A stretch of DNA of 64,000 bases from assembly GCA_963835685.1 (NCBI GenBank), contig CAWIGI010000010.1, positions 248,001-312,000 on the forward strand. Reading direction: 5' to 3'. The stretch's first letter is position 1; each line of letters opens with the position of its first letter. The position numbers and the translations under genes are program-made. Below are positions 34,938-45,147 of the stretch, piece after piece. The notes under the pieces were generated by a model. It was given only the letters and a program-made list of their open reading frames with translations. It made no database searches and was not told where the DNA came from. The DNA is from DATAGF01 sp963835685 (lineage in GTDB: Bacteria > Actinomycetota > Thermoleophilia > Miltoncostaeales > Miltoncostaeaceae).

Positions 34938-35842
34938 GCGGAGCGACCGTCCGGGCCGGCCGGCGGCGGGTGGCGATCAGCCACGCCGACCGGGTCGTCT
35001 TCCCGGAGCCGGGCCTCACCAAGCTCGACCTCGCCCGCCACTACGCGGCCGTCGGCCGCGCCATGGTCCCGCACGTGCGCGGCCGGCCGCTCGCGCTCCA
35101 GGTCTTCCCCAAGGGCATCGAGGGCGAGGGCCACTTCCTCAAGGACGCCCCCCGGCACTTCCCCGACTGGATCACCACGGTCGCCGTGCCCAAGCGCGAG
35201 GGCGGGACGATCCGCCAGGTCCTGGCCGACGACGTGCCCACGCTCGTCTACCTCGCCGGCCAGAACGCGATCACGCCGCACGTGTGGACCAGCCGGGCCG
35301 ACCGTCTGGAGCACCCCGACCGGATCATCTTCGACCTCGACCCGTCGACCGGCAGCTTCGGCGCCGTGCGCGCCGCCGCGCGGACCCTCGGCGAGCTGCT
35401 GCGTGACCTCGGTCTCGAGCCCTTCGCGATGACCACCGGCTCGCGCGGCCTGCACGTGGTCGTCCCGCTGCGCCGGACGGCGGGCTACGACGAGGTGAAC
35501 GCCTTCGCGCGCGACGTGGCCGCGGCGCTCGTCGAGCGCGACCCCCGCGCCCTCACCGTCGAGTTCCGCCGCGCCAAGCGCGGGGACCGCATCTTCGTCG
35601 ACGTCAACCGCAACGCCTACGGGCAGCACGCGGTCGCGCCCTACGCGGTCCGCGCCCTGCCCACCGCGCCCGTGGCGACGCCGCTCCGCTGGGAGGAGCT
35701 CGACGACGACGGCCTGCACCCGCGGGGCTGGACCGTCGAGACCATCGGCGATCGCCTCGCCGGTGGCGACCCGTGGCGTGGGATCGCCCGCCATGCCCGG
35801 GGGCTCGGTCCCGCCCGCCGTGCGGTCGGGCGGCGGCGCTAG
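34934..35842 (+). CDS. LigD-type polymerase/primase domain protein
   Basis: The 302-residue protein is the archaeo-eukaryotic primase-type polymerase of LigD: DRVVFPEPGLTKLDLARHY, LQVFPKGIEGEGHFLKDAP, the catalytic FDLDPSTG (the two Asp of the DxD metal site), TTGSRGLHVVVPL and the C-terminal RGDRIFVDVNRNAYGQ. It fills gaps and adds ribonucleotides during end joining. It is translationally coupled to the ligase gene upstream, so the pair should act as a split LigD. Its 3' end overlaps the convergent hydrolase gene by 4 bases. Confidence 0.9.
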   Translation: MSGATVRAGRRRVAISHADRVVFPEPGLTKLDLARHYAAVGRAMVPHVRGRPLALQVFPKGIEGEGHFLKDAPRHFPDWITTVAVPKREGGTIRQVLADDVPTLVYLAGQNAITPHVWTSRADRLEHPDRIIFDLDPSTGSFGAVRAAARTLGELLRDLGLEPFAMTTGSRGLHVVVPLRRTAGYDEVNAFARDVAAALVERDPRALTVEFRRAKRGDRIFVDVNRNAYGQHAVAPYAVRALPTAPVATPLRWEELDDDGLHPRGWTVETIGDRLAGGDPWRGIARHARGLGPARRAVGRRR

Positions 35843-36624
35843 GCGAGGAAGCCGAGCACCTCGCCGGTGAAGAGGTCGGTGCCGGTGTCCATCGCGGCGT
35901 GGCGCTGGCCAGGCATCACGACGACGCGGGAGTCGGGCAGGGCCGCGTCCACCATCTCGACCGCCGCCTTGAACACGTCCCGGCTGTCGCCGCCCTGCAG
36001 CAGCAGCGTGGGAACGGCGAGGTCCTGGAAGCGGGAGGGCTCGAAGGCCAGACCGCGGTCGGCCCTCAGCTCCCTGGGGATCGTGTGCGCGACCGCCAGG
36101 CGCGCCTCCCAGGCGGGGGCGGCGCGCATGGCCTCGATCTGCTCCGGGGACGCGCCGGCCACCTCGGCCATGAACAGCGCCAGGAGGTCGTCGCGACGGT
36201 CCTCGCCCAGCAGGGCCTCGAGACGCTCGACGAGCTCCTCCGGCGGCGCCACCACCCCCATGGAGGGCTCGTACAGGACGAGCCGCCCGACGCTGCCGGT
36301 GAGGAGGGCCGCCTCGAGCGCGCAGTTGCCGCCATAGGAGTGGCCGAGCACCGCCGTCCCGTCGCCGGCCCAGTCGGCCACCGCCGCGACGTCCTCGAAC
36401 TCGCGCTCCATCGCGTAGCCGTCGCCGTCGCCGCTCCGCCCGCGGCCGCGGCGGTCCATCGCGATGACGGTGAACCGCTCCTCGAGGGCGGGCAGCACCG
36501 GCGCCCACCGGACGTGATCGGCGGCCGTGCCGTGGACGAGCACGAGCGGCGGCCCGATCCCGCTGCGCCAGCACGCGATCGGCGTGCCATCCGCCGAGAT
36601 GACCGTCTCGATCCGCTCGTCCAC
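35839..36624 (-). CDS. alpha/beta hydrolase
   Basis: A 261-residue hydrolase with the oxyanion motif LVLVHGTAADH and the nucleophile elbow LGHSYGGNCALEA. Asp in LLLQGGDSRDV and a C-terminal GQRHAAMDTG histidine complete the triad. The DRRGRGRSGDG loop is the common esterase/lactonase form. The substrate is unknown. It starts at a GTG behind a GGGAGG site. It is convergent with the LigD polymerase gene and upstream of nothing obviously related on its strand. Confidence 0.87.
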   Translation of the reverse strand: MDERIETVISADGTPIACWRSGIGPPLVLVHGTAADHVRWAPVLPALEERFTVIAMDRRGRGRSGDGDGYAMEREFEDVAAVADWAGDGTAVLGHSYGGNCALEAALLTGSVGRLVLYEPSMGVVAPPEELVERLEALLGEDRRDDLLALFMAEVAGASPEQIEAMRAAPAWEARLAVAHTIPRELRADRGLAFEPSRFQDLAVPTLLLQGGDSRDVFKAAVEMVDAALPDSRVVVMPGQRHAAMDTGTDLFTGEVLGFLA

Positions 36625-36653
36625 GCGCCCGGCCTCCCTCGCCCGGGGTGAGG

Positions 36654-38093
36654 CTACCCCAGGAGGGCGCGGCCCGGCTCGGGCGACGCCTCGGGGCGGA
36701 TGTTCTGATTGAGCCGGAAGAGGTTCTCCGGGTCGTACTTGGCCTTGATGCGCGCCAGGCGGGCGTGGTTGGCGCCGTAGCTGGCGCGGACGGCCGCGTC
36801 ACCCTCCTCCAGCAGGCCGGGGAAGTTGAAGTAGGTCTGCCCGCGCTGCGAGAAGCGGTGGGCGTCGTCCCAGTAGGCGCGCGTCCAGCCGATGTTGACC
36901 TCGTCGTCGGCCGGGTCGTCCCAGGTCGAGTCGATGCTCAGCATCCACTCCGAGCTGCGGTCGCCGAACGCGGTCTCCTCGGCGCCGACGCGGGAGATCG
37001 CGCCGCCGCAGTGGCGGATGACCACCAGCGTGCGCTCCGACGGGCGGCGGTTCGACCAGTCGACCGTCGCCTCGATGGCGGGGTCGGGGAGCCCGTCGAG
37101 GTAGAGCGCCTTCCAGTAGTAGCGGAGGCCCGCCGGGAAGTACGGGTCCAGCTCGCGCTGCAGCTCGAGGTACGTGGTGGTCTTGCTCATGTCGATCAGC
37201 GGCGTGGCGAGCTCCCGCAGGGGCCGCGTGGCGCGCTCCCCGTCGGCCGGGTCGCCGGCCCACATGCCGCCCACGCCCACGTAGGTCAGGCCGCGCAGGT
37301 GCTCGGGCAGCTCGGGGACGACCGGCAGCGTCCAGATGAAGCCCACGGTCGACAGCTCGTCCGGCGCGTCGGCGACGGCGTCGCGCCAGCCGGCGAGCAC
37401 GCGGGCGGCGTCCTCGATCGGGTAGGCGACGAAGAGCTCGAAGACCTCCGGGCCGAGCTCGTGCAGGCGCAGCTCGAACGAGGTGACGATGCCGAAGTTG
37501 CCGCCGCCGCCGCGGACGGCCCAGTAGAGGTCCGGGTGCTCGTCCGCGCTTGCGCGCACGCGGCGGCCGTCGGCGAGCACGATCTCCGCGGAGACGACGT
37601 TGTCGACGGTCATCCCGTCGCGCCGGCGCTGCCAGGACACGCCGCCGCTGAGCGCCAGGCCGGCCACGCCGGTCTCGGACACGACCCCGCCCGGCGCGGC
37701 GAGCCCCAGCGGCGCGGTCACGCGGTCGACGTCGGCCCAGGTCGCGCCGCCCTGCACGTGCACCGTGCGGCCCGTCCCGTCGATGCGCACCGCGCGCATG
37801 GCCGAGAGGTCGATGACGAGCCCGTCGTCGACCACGGCCGTGCCGGCGACGTTGTGGCCGCCGCCGCGGACGGCGAGCGGGAGGCCCCGCTCGGCGGCGA
37901 ACCGGACGGCGAGCGCGACGTCGTCGGCGTCGGCGCACCGGGCGATGATGGCGGGGCGCTTGTCGATCATCCCGTTCCAGACCCGGCGGGCCTGCTCGTA
38001 CTCGGGGTGATCGGGGGCGATGACCTCGCCGCTCAAGCCCTCGGCGAGCGCGGCGGCGGTGTCGTCGAGGATGGTGGTGGGCTGGACGGCCAT
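36654..38093 (-). CDS. FAD-binding BBE-type oxidoreductase
   Basis: The 479-residue protein has a PCMH-type FAD domain: RCADADDVALAVRFA, VRGGGHNVAGTAVVDDG (His flavin-linkage motif) and GATWADVDRVTAPLG. The C-terminal berberine-bridge segment ends YDPENLFRLNQNI. Such flavoenzymes oxidise sugars or secondary metabolites and often bind FAD through His and Cys; the Cys position is not clearly conserved here. The ATG at 38093 follows GGAAGGAGA. The frame stays open upstream into the regulator gene, but that is a consequence of high GC, not a fusion. Confidence 0.88.
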   Translation of the reverse strand: MAVQPTTILDDTAAALAEGLSGEVIAPDHPEYEQARRVWNGMIDKRPAIIARCADADDVALAVRFAAERGLPLAVRGGGHNVAGTAVVDDGLVIDLSAMRAVRIDGTGRTVHVQGGATWADVDRVTAPLGLAAPGGVVSETGVAGLALSGGVSWQRRRDGMTVDNVVSAEIVLADGRRVRASADEHPDLYWAVRGGGGNFGIVTSFELRLHELGPEVFELFVAYPIEDAARVLAGWRDAVADAPDELSTVGFIWTLPVVPELPEHLRGLTYVGVGGMWAGDPADGERATRPLRELATPLIDMSKTTTYLELQRELDPYFPAGLRYYWKALYLDGLPDPAIEATVDWSNRRPSERTLVVIRHCGGAISRVGAEETAFGDRSSEWMLSIDSTWDDPADDEVNIGWTRAYWDDAHRFSQRGQTYFNFPGLLEEGDAAVRASYGANHARLARIKAKYDPENLFRLNQNIRPEASPEPGRALLG

Positions 38094-38190
38094 GCGGGTC
38101 TCCTTCCGGAAGAGCGGGCGTTGCGCGCCCATGGTCCCCCCCGACCGCAAGGCCAGCGTCAGGCCATCGTGAGTCCTTCGCGCGAGGGCG

Positions 38191-41100
38191 TCAGGGGCGC
38201 CGGATGAGCTCGATGGGGAGCTCCACGGCCGCCGCGGGGGCGCCCTCGCGCAGGCCCTCGAGGGCGCCGCGGGCAGGCTGCGGCGTACACGACGGCGCCG
38301 AGCGCGTCGTTGCGCCGGACGGCCTCCTCGAGGTGGGCGGCCGCGGCGCCGCGGTCCCCCAGGGTCGCCGCGAGCAGGCCGAGCGCGAGCGACGCCGAGC
38401 CGGTGCAGAAGCTGCCGCGCCCCACCGTCACGACGCGGTCGCCGAAGGGTTGCAGGCGGGGGTACAGCTCCGCCGCCGCCGCGGCGTCGCCGAGCCGGGC
38501 CGCCACCGTGCCGAGGCAGCTCGCCGCGTAGAGCCAGTTGGCGTCCAGGGAGCGCCGCCGCCACCTCCGCGACGCCCCGCTCGAGCTCGCGCCGCGCCCG
38601 CCCGGGATCGCCGCTCACCGTGGACCACAGCGCGCGCGCCGCCAGCCAGGCGGGGCGGGCGGGGGAGCGCTCGATGCTCCGCCCGATCACGGCGGCGTCG
38701 TCCTCGTCGGGCAGATCGCCACCGGACATGCGGATCGAGCGGCGCTGGACCCCGAACAGCAGGTCCGCGTTCTCGTCGTGGGCGACGCGCCCGATGCGCG
38801 CGCCCTGCTCCGAGAGCCGCTGCGCCTCCTCGAGCCGGCCGCCCAGGAGCGCCAGGGTCGCGCGCCACATCGGCACGTACCACGCGAAGGAGGGCAGCCG
38901 CAGCTCGGCCGCGAGCCGCTCGTGCTCGGCGATCGCCGCCGTCAGGGCGTCGCGGTCGCCGACCTCGAAGAGGTCCACCACGCGCCAGTTGATCCCCTGG
39001 AGCTCGGCCACGCGGTCGCCCGCCGCCCGGGCCGCGGTGACGAGCTCGTCGGCGATGGCGAGCCGCTCCTCGGTGTGCGCCGGGCTCCAGAGCGCGACGT
39101 GCCGGGCCCCGAGCGCCTCGAGCAGCGCCGGGCCGCCCGCGCGCCGGCCGGCGGCCAGCGCCTCGGCGCTCAGGCGCTCGCGCAGCTCGGCCGGCGGCGC
39201 GTAGTACAGCTCGATCGCCAGCCGCGCGAGCACCCGAGGGCGCAGCGGCGAGCCCTCGTCCAGCCCGGCCAGGGCCTCCTCGAGCAGCGCCCGGACCCGG
39301 TCGCGGACCGGCGCCACGCTGACCGCGAGGCCCGCGGTGCCGAGCGCCGCCCGGGCCAGCATGCCGGGGTCGCCGAGGGCGCGGGCCGCCGCGGCGGCCT
39401 CGTCGAAGCAGCCGTCGGCCGAGGCCGCGTCGCCCGACCGGAGCCGGGCGTCCCCGAGGGCCAGCAGCACCTCCGCCCGCACCGGGTCGCGCTCGTCGAG
39501 GTCGCCGGCGAGGGCTCGCTCCAACAGGTCGGCGGCGTCCTCGTAGGCCAGCCCGCGAATGGCCTGTCGCGCCGCATCGAGGGCGGCGCCCGCCGCCGTC
39601 GCCGCGTCGACGAGCGGGCGGGCGTCCAGGAGGTGGCGCGCGAGCTCGGGCAGCCGGCGCTCGCGGGCCTCGCCGGGCAGCGCCTGCAGCGCCTCGGCCA
39701 TCCGCCGGTGCAGCAGCGCGCGCCGCGTCGCGCTCATCCCGGCGATCACCGCCTCGCGCACGAGCGCGTGGGCGAAGCGGTAGCGCCCGGCCGCCGCCGT
39801 CTCGTCGAGCAGCCCGGCGCCGACCGCGACATCGAGGCGCTCGGCGGCCGCCTCGTCGCCCACCTCGGCGGCGCCGGCCACGTCCGCGAGCGCGAAGTCC
39901 TCGCCCGCGACCGCCGCGACCCTCACCGTCTGGCCGACCGGCTCCCCGAGCCGGGACAGGCGGCGGTCGATGACCTCACGGATGCCGTGCGGCACGTCGC
40001 GCCCGGCCGCGTCGACCAGCGCCGCCGCGGGCCGGCCGGGGTGCGACTCCACGAGATGGCGTACGAGCTCCTCGACGAAGAGCGGGTTGCCTCCGGTGCG
40101 CCCGTGTACGGCCGCCGCCAGCGCCGGCGACGACCCGCCCGGCAGCCACGCGGCCGCCAGGTCGCCGACCTCGTCCCGCGCCAGGCCGCCGAGGACGACG
40201 CGCTCGAGACGGCGCTCGCGCCGCAGGTCGACGAGGAGCGCCTCGAGCTCGGGCGCCGCCTCGGCGCCCTCGTCGCGCCGCGAGGCGGCGACGAGCAGCG
40301 GGGCCCACCCGACGGTCCGGACGACGTGCCCGAGCATCTGCAGCGTCGCCGGGTCCGCCCAGTGCAGGTCCTCCACGACCAGCAGCACCGGCCGGCCGCG
40401 GGCGGCGTGCCCGACCGCCGCCGCGACGGCCTCGAACAGGCGGTGGCGGGCGCCGGCCGGCTCGCCCCCCGGCGGCGCGGACCGGGCGTCGAGCTCCGGC
40501 AGCAGGCGCGCGAGCTCGGCGACGACCCATTCGGGAAGAGCCGCCGGATCGTCGGCGAGATATGGGCGCAGGGCTTCGGTGAAGGGCGCGAACGGGACCA
40601 CGCCCTCGTCGGTGCAGCGGCCGGCGAGCACGAGCGCGCCTGTGTCGCGCGCCTCGCCCGCCAGCTCGACGAGGAGGCGCGTCTTGCCGCTGCCCGCCTC
40701 GCCGGCGAGCACGACGACCGTCGCGGCGCCGGCGCTCGCCCGAGCCCAGGCGGCGCGCAGCGCCGCGAGTTGCTCGCCGCGACCGACGAGCGGCCCGCCC
40801 TCGCCGCGCGAGAGCGCGTCCGGCAGGGGGAGGCGCCGGTGCCTCCTCGCCCGCGGCGCGTCGGTCGGAGCGCAGCTCGTCGGCCAGCGCGCGGGTCTCG
40901 GCCGAGGGCGCCATGCCCAGCTCGCGCCGCAGCGCGGCGCGGAAGGCCTCGTAGGCCGCGACCGCGGCGGCGGCGTCGCCGGCCCGCGCCAGCCGCCGCA
41001 TCAGGGCCCGGGCGGCGTCCTCCGAGACGGGGTCGAGCTCGAGCCGGCGGCGGGCGTGCTGGAGCGCCGCCTCCGTGTCACCGGCCTCCTGGGCCGCGTC

Positions 41101-41555
41101 GCCCAGCGCGGCGACGAGCTCGCCGACCCGGTCGCGGTGGGCCTGGCGCTCCTCGAGCACCCAGTCGTCGTCGAGGTCGGTGAGCAGGTCGCCGTCGCAG
41201 AGCGCCAGCGCCTCATCCGGCCGGCCCTCGGCGACGAGACGCCCGATCGCCCTCACGTCGATCCAGACGTCGGGGCGGTCCTCGATGCCGATGCGGTCGC
41301 GGCCGGCCACGATGCGGCCGGCGGCCTCCTGCCCGATGCTCCGGCGCAGCGTCGTCAGCGTCGTCCGGAGGCTCGCGCGTGCGCTGGTCTCGAGCACGTC
41401 GGGCCAGAAGACCGACGCGACCCGGGTACGCGGGTGGAGCCCCGGGTGGTAGGCCAGCCACGCGAGCAGCGACCGTGCCCGTCGGCTCGCCGGGGCGTCG
41501 AGCCGCTGCTCGTCGAGCTCGAGGCTGAGCTCGCCGAGGAGGCGTACGCGCAGCA
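38191..41555 (-). pseudogene. BTAD-AAA ATPase transcriptional regulator with three frameshifts
   Basis: Read across frames, the product would be about 1120 residues. It has an N-terminal winged helix (LRVRLLGELSLELDEQRLD, TRVASVFWPDVLETSARASL), a BTAD domain, an AAA ATPase (LAGEAGSGKTRLLVELAGEA, LLVVEDLHWADPATLQML) and TPR repeats, like AfsR/MalT-type activators. Frame changes occur at about 40835 (before the ATPase), 38550 and 38275. The pieces on each side continue the expected sequence, for example LDANWLYAASCLGTVAA after 38550. Either the gene is recently dead or the assembly has indels. TAGGCT 8 bases before the ATG suggests a leaderless start. Confidence 0.78.
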
Positions 41556-41665
41556 TCCTCCTCAAGCCTATCCGGGGGGCGTGCCAGCGAGGTTTCCCGC
41601 GCTCGAAGCTCCGCGGCTTCCGGCAGTGAACCATTCGTGCCCATCGGTGCGGATAGAGGGGCAGG

Positions 41666-43090
41666 ATGGTCAGGTTCGCCGACAGATCACGCCGCCTCAC
41701 GTTCTCACTGGCCGCCATGGCCGCGGCCCTCGTCGCCGCGGTGGTCGCCCTGTGGACGCCGGTCACGGCCGAGGCCCACGAACGATCGCGTCCCTCCGCC
41801 GACACCACGTGGCTGGTTCCTGAGGCATCCCGGGTTGTTCTTTCGCCAGCGCACCCGCGCCCGGGCGTGACGCGGCGTGACCTGGCCGAGCTGGCCGCCC
41901 TGGACCGTGAGAGCCCCGACGCGCTCGCAGGCGTCCGGCGTTGGGAGGGCCGGAGTGGGGTGACGTCGTGGATCGACGTGCTGCTGGGCGCCGTCAGCGC
42001 AGACCGCGTGAACCCGCCCCGCGCGTCACGTGCGCTCGCCCTCACGAGCGTCGCGATGAACGACGCCCTCGTCGTCGCCGCACGCAGCCGGCGCTTCGCG
42101 TCCTGGCGCCCGTCGCCCTGCTGGCTGCGGCCGCAGCTGAGCCTCGGCCGCTGCGTCTGGGACGGGCCGCTGCCGACGACCGCGGTTGCGGCCGGCGCCG
42201 CCGCACAAGTGCTCCGCGAGCTGCTCCCGAATCGCGTCGACGAGCTCGACCGCCTCGAGGGTGAGGCGGTCCGCTCCCGCCTGCTCGCGGGCGCCGCCTA
42301 TCCGTCCGATGCCCGTGCCGGGCTCGCCCTCGGCCGGGCGATCGGCGACCTCGCGGTGAGACGGGCGCGCAACGACCGCTCCGACACCCAGGGTCCAGTC
42401 GTCCCACCCCTCGGCGACGCGACGTGGATCCCCACCCCGCCCGCCTTCGCGCCGCCGCTCGAGCCCTTCGCGGGCAGATGGCGGACCTGGAACCTCCGGA
42501 GCGGCGACCGACTGCGGCCTCCCGCGCCGCCGCCGTACCTCGGCAGCGTCCACCGCGCCGCGATCCAGGAGGTCTACGACGTCGCGAACACGCTCACCGA
42601 CCGCCAGCGCGAGATCGCGCTGTTCTGGAACGACGGCGCCGGGAGCGAGACCCCGCCGGGGCACTGGAACCGGATCGCGCTGGAGATCGTCGAGCAAGCG
42701 GGCCTCGGTCCGCGGCGGGCCGCGTCCGTGCTCGCCGCGCTCAACACGGCCCAGGCCGACGCGTTCATCGTGTGCTGGAACGCCAAGTTCACGTTCTGGA
42801 CGAAGCGGCCGGTGACGCTCATCCGCGCGTCGCTCGACCCCGGGTACCTGTCGCTGATCCCGACACCGCCGTTCCCGTCGTATCCATCCGGGCACTCGAC
42901 CACGTCCGGGGCCGCCGCGACCGTTCTCGGCGCCCTCTTCCCCGAGCGGGCGGAGGAGCTCTCCGCGATGGCCGACGAGGCGGCGATCTCACGCCTCTAC
43001 GGCGGCATCCACTACCAGTTCGACAACGATGCGGGCCTGACGCTCGGACGGCGGGTCGGCGAGGTGACCCTCAGACGGCTCGGCCGCTGA
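41666..43090 (+). CDS. vanadium haloperoxidase-like PAP2 superfamily protein, exported
   Basis: A 474-residue protein with a signal-like N-terminus (LTFSLAAMAAALVAAVVAL) and the phosphate/vanadate-pocket motifs of the VHPO/PAP2 superfamily: KFTFWTKRPVT, YPSGHSTTSGAA and SRLYGGIHYQFDNDAG. The Lys, Arg, His and second His ligand positions are all recognisable. Members bind vanadate and oxidise halides, or act as phosphatases; many actinobacterial ones are of unknown activity. The ATG follows AGGGGCAGG. It is the last gene of the ordered left part of the window. Confidence 0.83.
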   Translation: MVRFADRSRRLTFSLAAMAAALVAAVVALWTPVTAEAHERSRPSADTTWLVPEASRVVLSPAHPRPGVTRRDLAELAALDRESPDALAGVRRWEGRSGVTSWIDVLLGAVSADRVNPPRASRALALTSVAMNDALVVAARSRRFASWRPSPCWLRPQLSLGRCVWDGPLPTTAVAAGAAAQVLRELLPNRVDELDRLEGEAVRSRLLAGAAYPSDARAGLALGRAIGDLAVRRARNDRSDTQGPVVPPLGDATWIPTPPAFAPPLEPFAGRWRTWNLRSGDRLRPPAPPPYLGSVHRAAIQEVYDVANTLTDRQREIALFWNDGAGSETPPGHWNRIALEIVEQAGLGPRRAASVLAALNTAQADAFIVCWNAKFTFWTKRPVTLIRASLDPGYLSLIPTPPFPSYPSGHSTTSGAAATVLGALFPERAEELSAMADEAAISRLYGGIHYQFDNDAGLTLGRRVGEVTLRRLGR

Positions 43091-43135
43091 GCCCCGTACC
43101 CGACGAGATCCCGGCAATCATGAAGGTTCTCGGGA

Positions 43136-43178
43136 AGCGGACGACGGGTCTCGAACCCGCGACCTTCGGCTTGGGAAG
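43136..43178 (-). other. 3' fragment of tRNA-Gly(CCC), candidate att site
   Basis: Read on the minus strand, 43 bases match the second half of a tRNA-Gly(CCC). The anticodon loop ...TTCCCAA, the T arm GCGGGTTCGAGACCCGT and the acceptor strand CGTCCGCT are recognisable. The 5' half (acceptor, D arm, 5' anticodon stem) is missing, so it is not a working tRNA. Such 3' halves are the identity segments left at integrase attachment sites. It stands just right of the haloperoxidase gene, at the left edge of the accessory region. The rest of 43091-43429 shows no coding signal. Confidence 0.65.
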
Positions 43179-43429
43179 CTGCTCCTGGGATGGGACGGAG
43201 GGGCATCGCAGGACCCGTGAGTCCTGCATTGTGGGCATTTCTTGAGCGGACGCGTATCGCCTGATGCCCTCACTGCGCTCCTCTGATGTGTGCCGAGTGT
43301 GTGCTCGGGCGCGGCTCGACGTCCACCGTCCGCCACACGAGTACAGCGAGCGGACCGCGCTCGCCATTCCGGCCGGCGCCAGGGCCCGACTCCTCGTCGA
43401 GCTGGCGAGTGATGGGCGGTAGCCTCGGA

Positions 43430-43960
43430 CTACTCGGGCAAGCAGGCGTCGATCAGGCGCTGCTCGGGTGGGCCGTAAGGGCCGGACGACGACTGCAGCA
43501 CCACGTTCCCGCGCCGCTCCACCGGGAAGAGATCTTCGGAACCGAAGTCGCCGACGTACTGCTCGACGAGCCTCTCACGGGCCTCGGCGAGATCGACGGA
43601 TGTCTCGACGGCGATGTTCACCTGAGTGGTCGGGCCGTAGAGGGTCAGGCCGCCGCGACTGGCGCCCTCGAGGTAGCCCTTCACCTCGTCGGCGGCGGTC
43701 GAGACCCGCCCGGCACCCCCAAGTCCGCCCTCGAAACACGCGACGAGTGCATCCCGCGTGACGATTTCATCGCCAGATGCTCGCGGTTGCGCCGAGGTGC
43801 CCGTCGCTGCAGCGGTGCTGCTCGGCGCGCTGGACGTGACCGTGATCGCGGTGGTCTCGGTCACGGTGCGCTCGGCGCCGGCGCCATCTTCTCCCCCGCA
43901 CGCCAACGCACCCACCGCCAGCGCCGCTGCCGGGAGAGCGAGGGCGACTCGCATCCTCAT
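43430..43960 (-). CDS. hypothetical lipoprotein
   Basis: The 176-residue protein has a lipoprotein signal with lipobox VGALACGG, then a Thr/Ser/Ala-rich linker of about 45 residues. A small soluble domain follows with one further Cys pair (VACFEGG and the C-terminal IDACLPE). It should be anchored outside the membrane. I do not recognise the domain. TAGGAT lies 6 bases before the ATG, so the mRNA is probably leaderless. Confidence 0.7.
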   Translation of the reverse strand: MRMRVALALPAAALAVGALACGGEDGAGAERTVTETTAITVTSSAPSSTAAATGTSAQPRASGDEIVTRDALVACFEGGLGGAGRVSTAADEVKGYLEGASRGGLTLYGPTTQVNIAVETSVDLAEARERLVEQYVGDFGSEDLFPVERRGNVVLQSSSGPYGPPEQRLIDACLPE

Positions 43961-44064
43961 CGCTCGATCCTACGGAGTCCTCGCCGCGCAACCATCGGAT
44001 CCGAGGGCTCGGGGTCCCTCGCCGTGGAACGACCGACGGCGGCGCACTCCTCGCCTCTCCCTGC

Positions 44065-44175
44065 CTACGGCAGAGCCTTCGCGATTTCCTCCCGCGGCCA
44101 ACGAAGGTGCTCGGGCGCCTTGTCGCTGATGTCGGCAAGCGGGATCCCGTCCTTCGCCGCATCGTCGCGACCTCC
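44065..44175 (-). pseudogene. fragment of an unrecognised protein
   Basis: One minus-strand frame encodes GRDDAAKDGIPLADISDKAP followed by EHLRWPREEIAKALP and a stop. This has the look of a real C-terminus, but no start or upstream continuation is found. It is the only coding-like signal in the gap 43961-44337 and may be a remnant. Confidence 0.3.
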
Positions 44176-44337
44176 TGAGCTCCCGGGCGCGGTGGCCGAA
44201 TCGCACCGATGAGCACCAGTCAAGCCGGGTCGGATGAGAGGACGATGAGCGGATCCGCGCCCTCATCGCGCCCTCATGTGCGCGTCCTAGCGTCGCGCTC
44301 ATGGCCCGGTCCGGGCCGATCACGAGAGGAGCGCGTG

Positions 44338-45147
44338 ATGAGCGCACGAAGCAACCGATCCCGCATCGCCGGGGTCGCGGTGGCGGCGATCGTCGCCGGA
44401 GCCGCGATCGCCGGCGGCGCCATGGCGGGCGGCGCGACCGACGGCACCACGGCCCGCACGTCGGAGGGCGCGCGAGCGCACGCCGCGGCGACCGGAAAGG
44501 TCGTCCGGCTCGGGGACGCGCGCATGAAGTTCGAGATCAACGCGACCGACGGCGATGGAGGGGTCCAGGTCTTCCTCGATGCCGACCCCTGGAAGCAGAT
44601 GTCGATCTTCGATCCCGACGGGGCGCGGATCTTCCAATCGACCACGGCCGGCCGGATGGGTAAGCAGGGCGGCACCGAGCTGTTCCTCGAGAGCGCCGAG
44701 CCGCCGTTCGCGAAGCTGCCCGTGGCGAAGTTGCTGAAGCGGTTCCCGAAGGGCACGTACACGTTCCGTGGCACGGGCCTGCGGGGCGAGCGCTACGTGG
44801 GAGCCGCCCGGCTCGGCCACGACCTCCCCGACGGTCCGGTGCTGGTCTCGCCGCTCAAGCGCCACCCCCCGCAGGCGCCGAACGCGACCACCGTCGTTTG
44901 GAGGCCGGTCGCCCCACCGAACGGCAGCCCGATCATCGGCTACCAGGTGCTGGTCACGTGGGCCGAAACGGGCCTGCGAGCCCTACCGAAGGTCGTCCTG
45001 GACGTGATGATGCCCCCCTCGGCGACGCAGATGTCGATCCCGCCCGGCTTCCTGCGGCCCGGGACCGAGTACGAGTGGGAGATCCTCGCGATCGAGCGCG
45101 GCGGGAACCAGACGCTCTCCTCGGACACGTTCACCACCGCCGGCTGA
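44338..45147 (+). CDS. secreted protein with fibronectin type III-like domain
   Basis: The ATG at 44338 follows GAGAGGAGCG; the 43 upstream codons in frame were left out. The 269-residue product has a signal peptide (IAGVAVAAIVAGAAIAGGAMAGG), a central domain of unknown type (QVFLDADPWKQMSIFDPDG, FPKGTYTFRGTGLRGE) and a C-terminal fibronectin III-like domain (NATTVVWRPVAPPNGSPIIG to TEYEWEILAIERGGNQTLSS). It is probably an exported binding or surface protein. The function is unknown. Confidence 0.7.
   Translation: MSARSNRSRIAGVAVAAIVAGAAIAGGAMAGGATDGTTARTSEGARAHAAATGKVVRLGDARMKFEINATDGDGGVQVFLDADPWKQMSIFDPDGARIFQSTTAGRMGKQGGTELFLESAEPPFAKLPVAKLLKRFPKGTYTFRGTGLRGERYVGAARLGHDLPDGPVLVSPLKRHPPQAPNATTVVWRPVAPPNGSPIIGYQVLVTWAETGLRALPKVVLDVMMPPSATQMSIPPGFLRPGTEYEWEILAIERGGNQTLSSDTFTTAG

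Noticed and set aside
36654..40712. A single 1352-residue fusion of an AAA regulator and a flavin oxidoreductase
   Set aside because: The oxidoreductase has its own ATG with a strong ribosome site at 38093, and the regulator continues in other frames to a stop at 38191; the open frame between them is chance.
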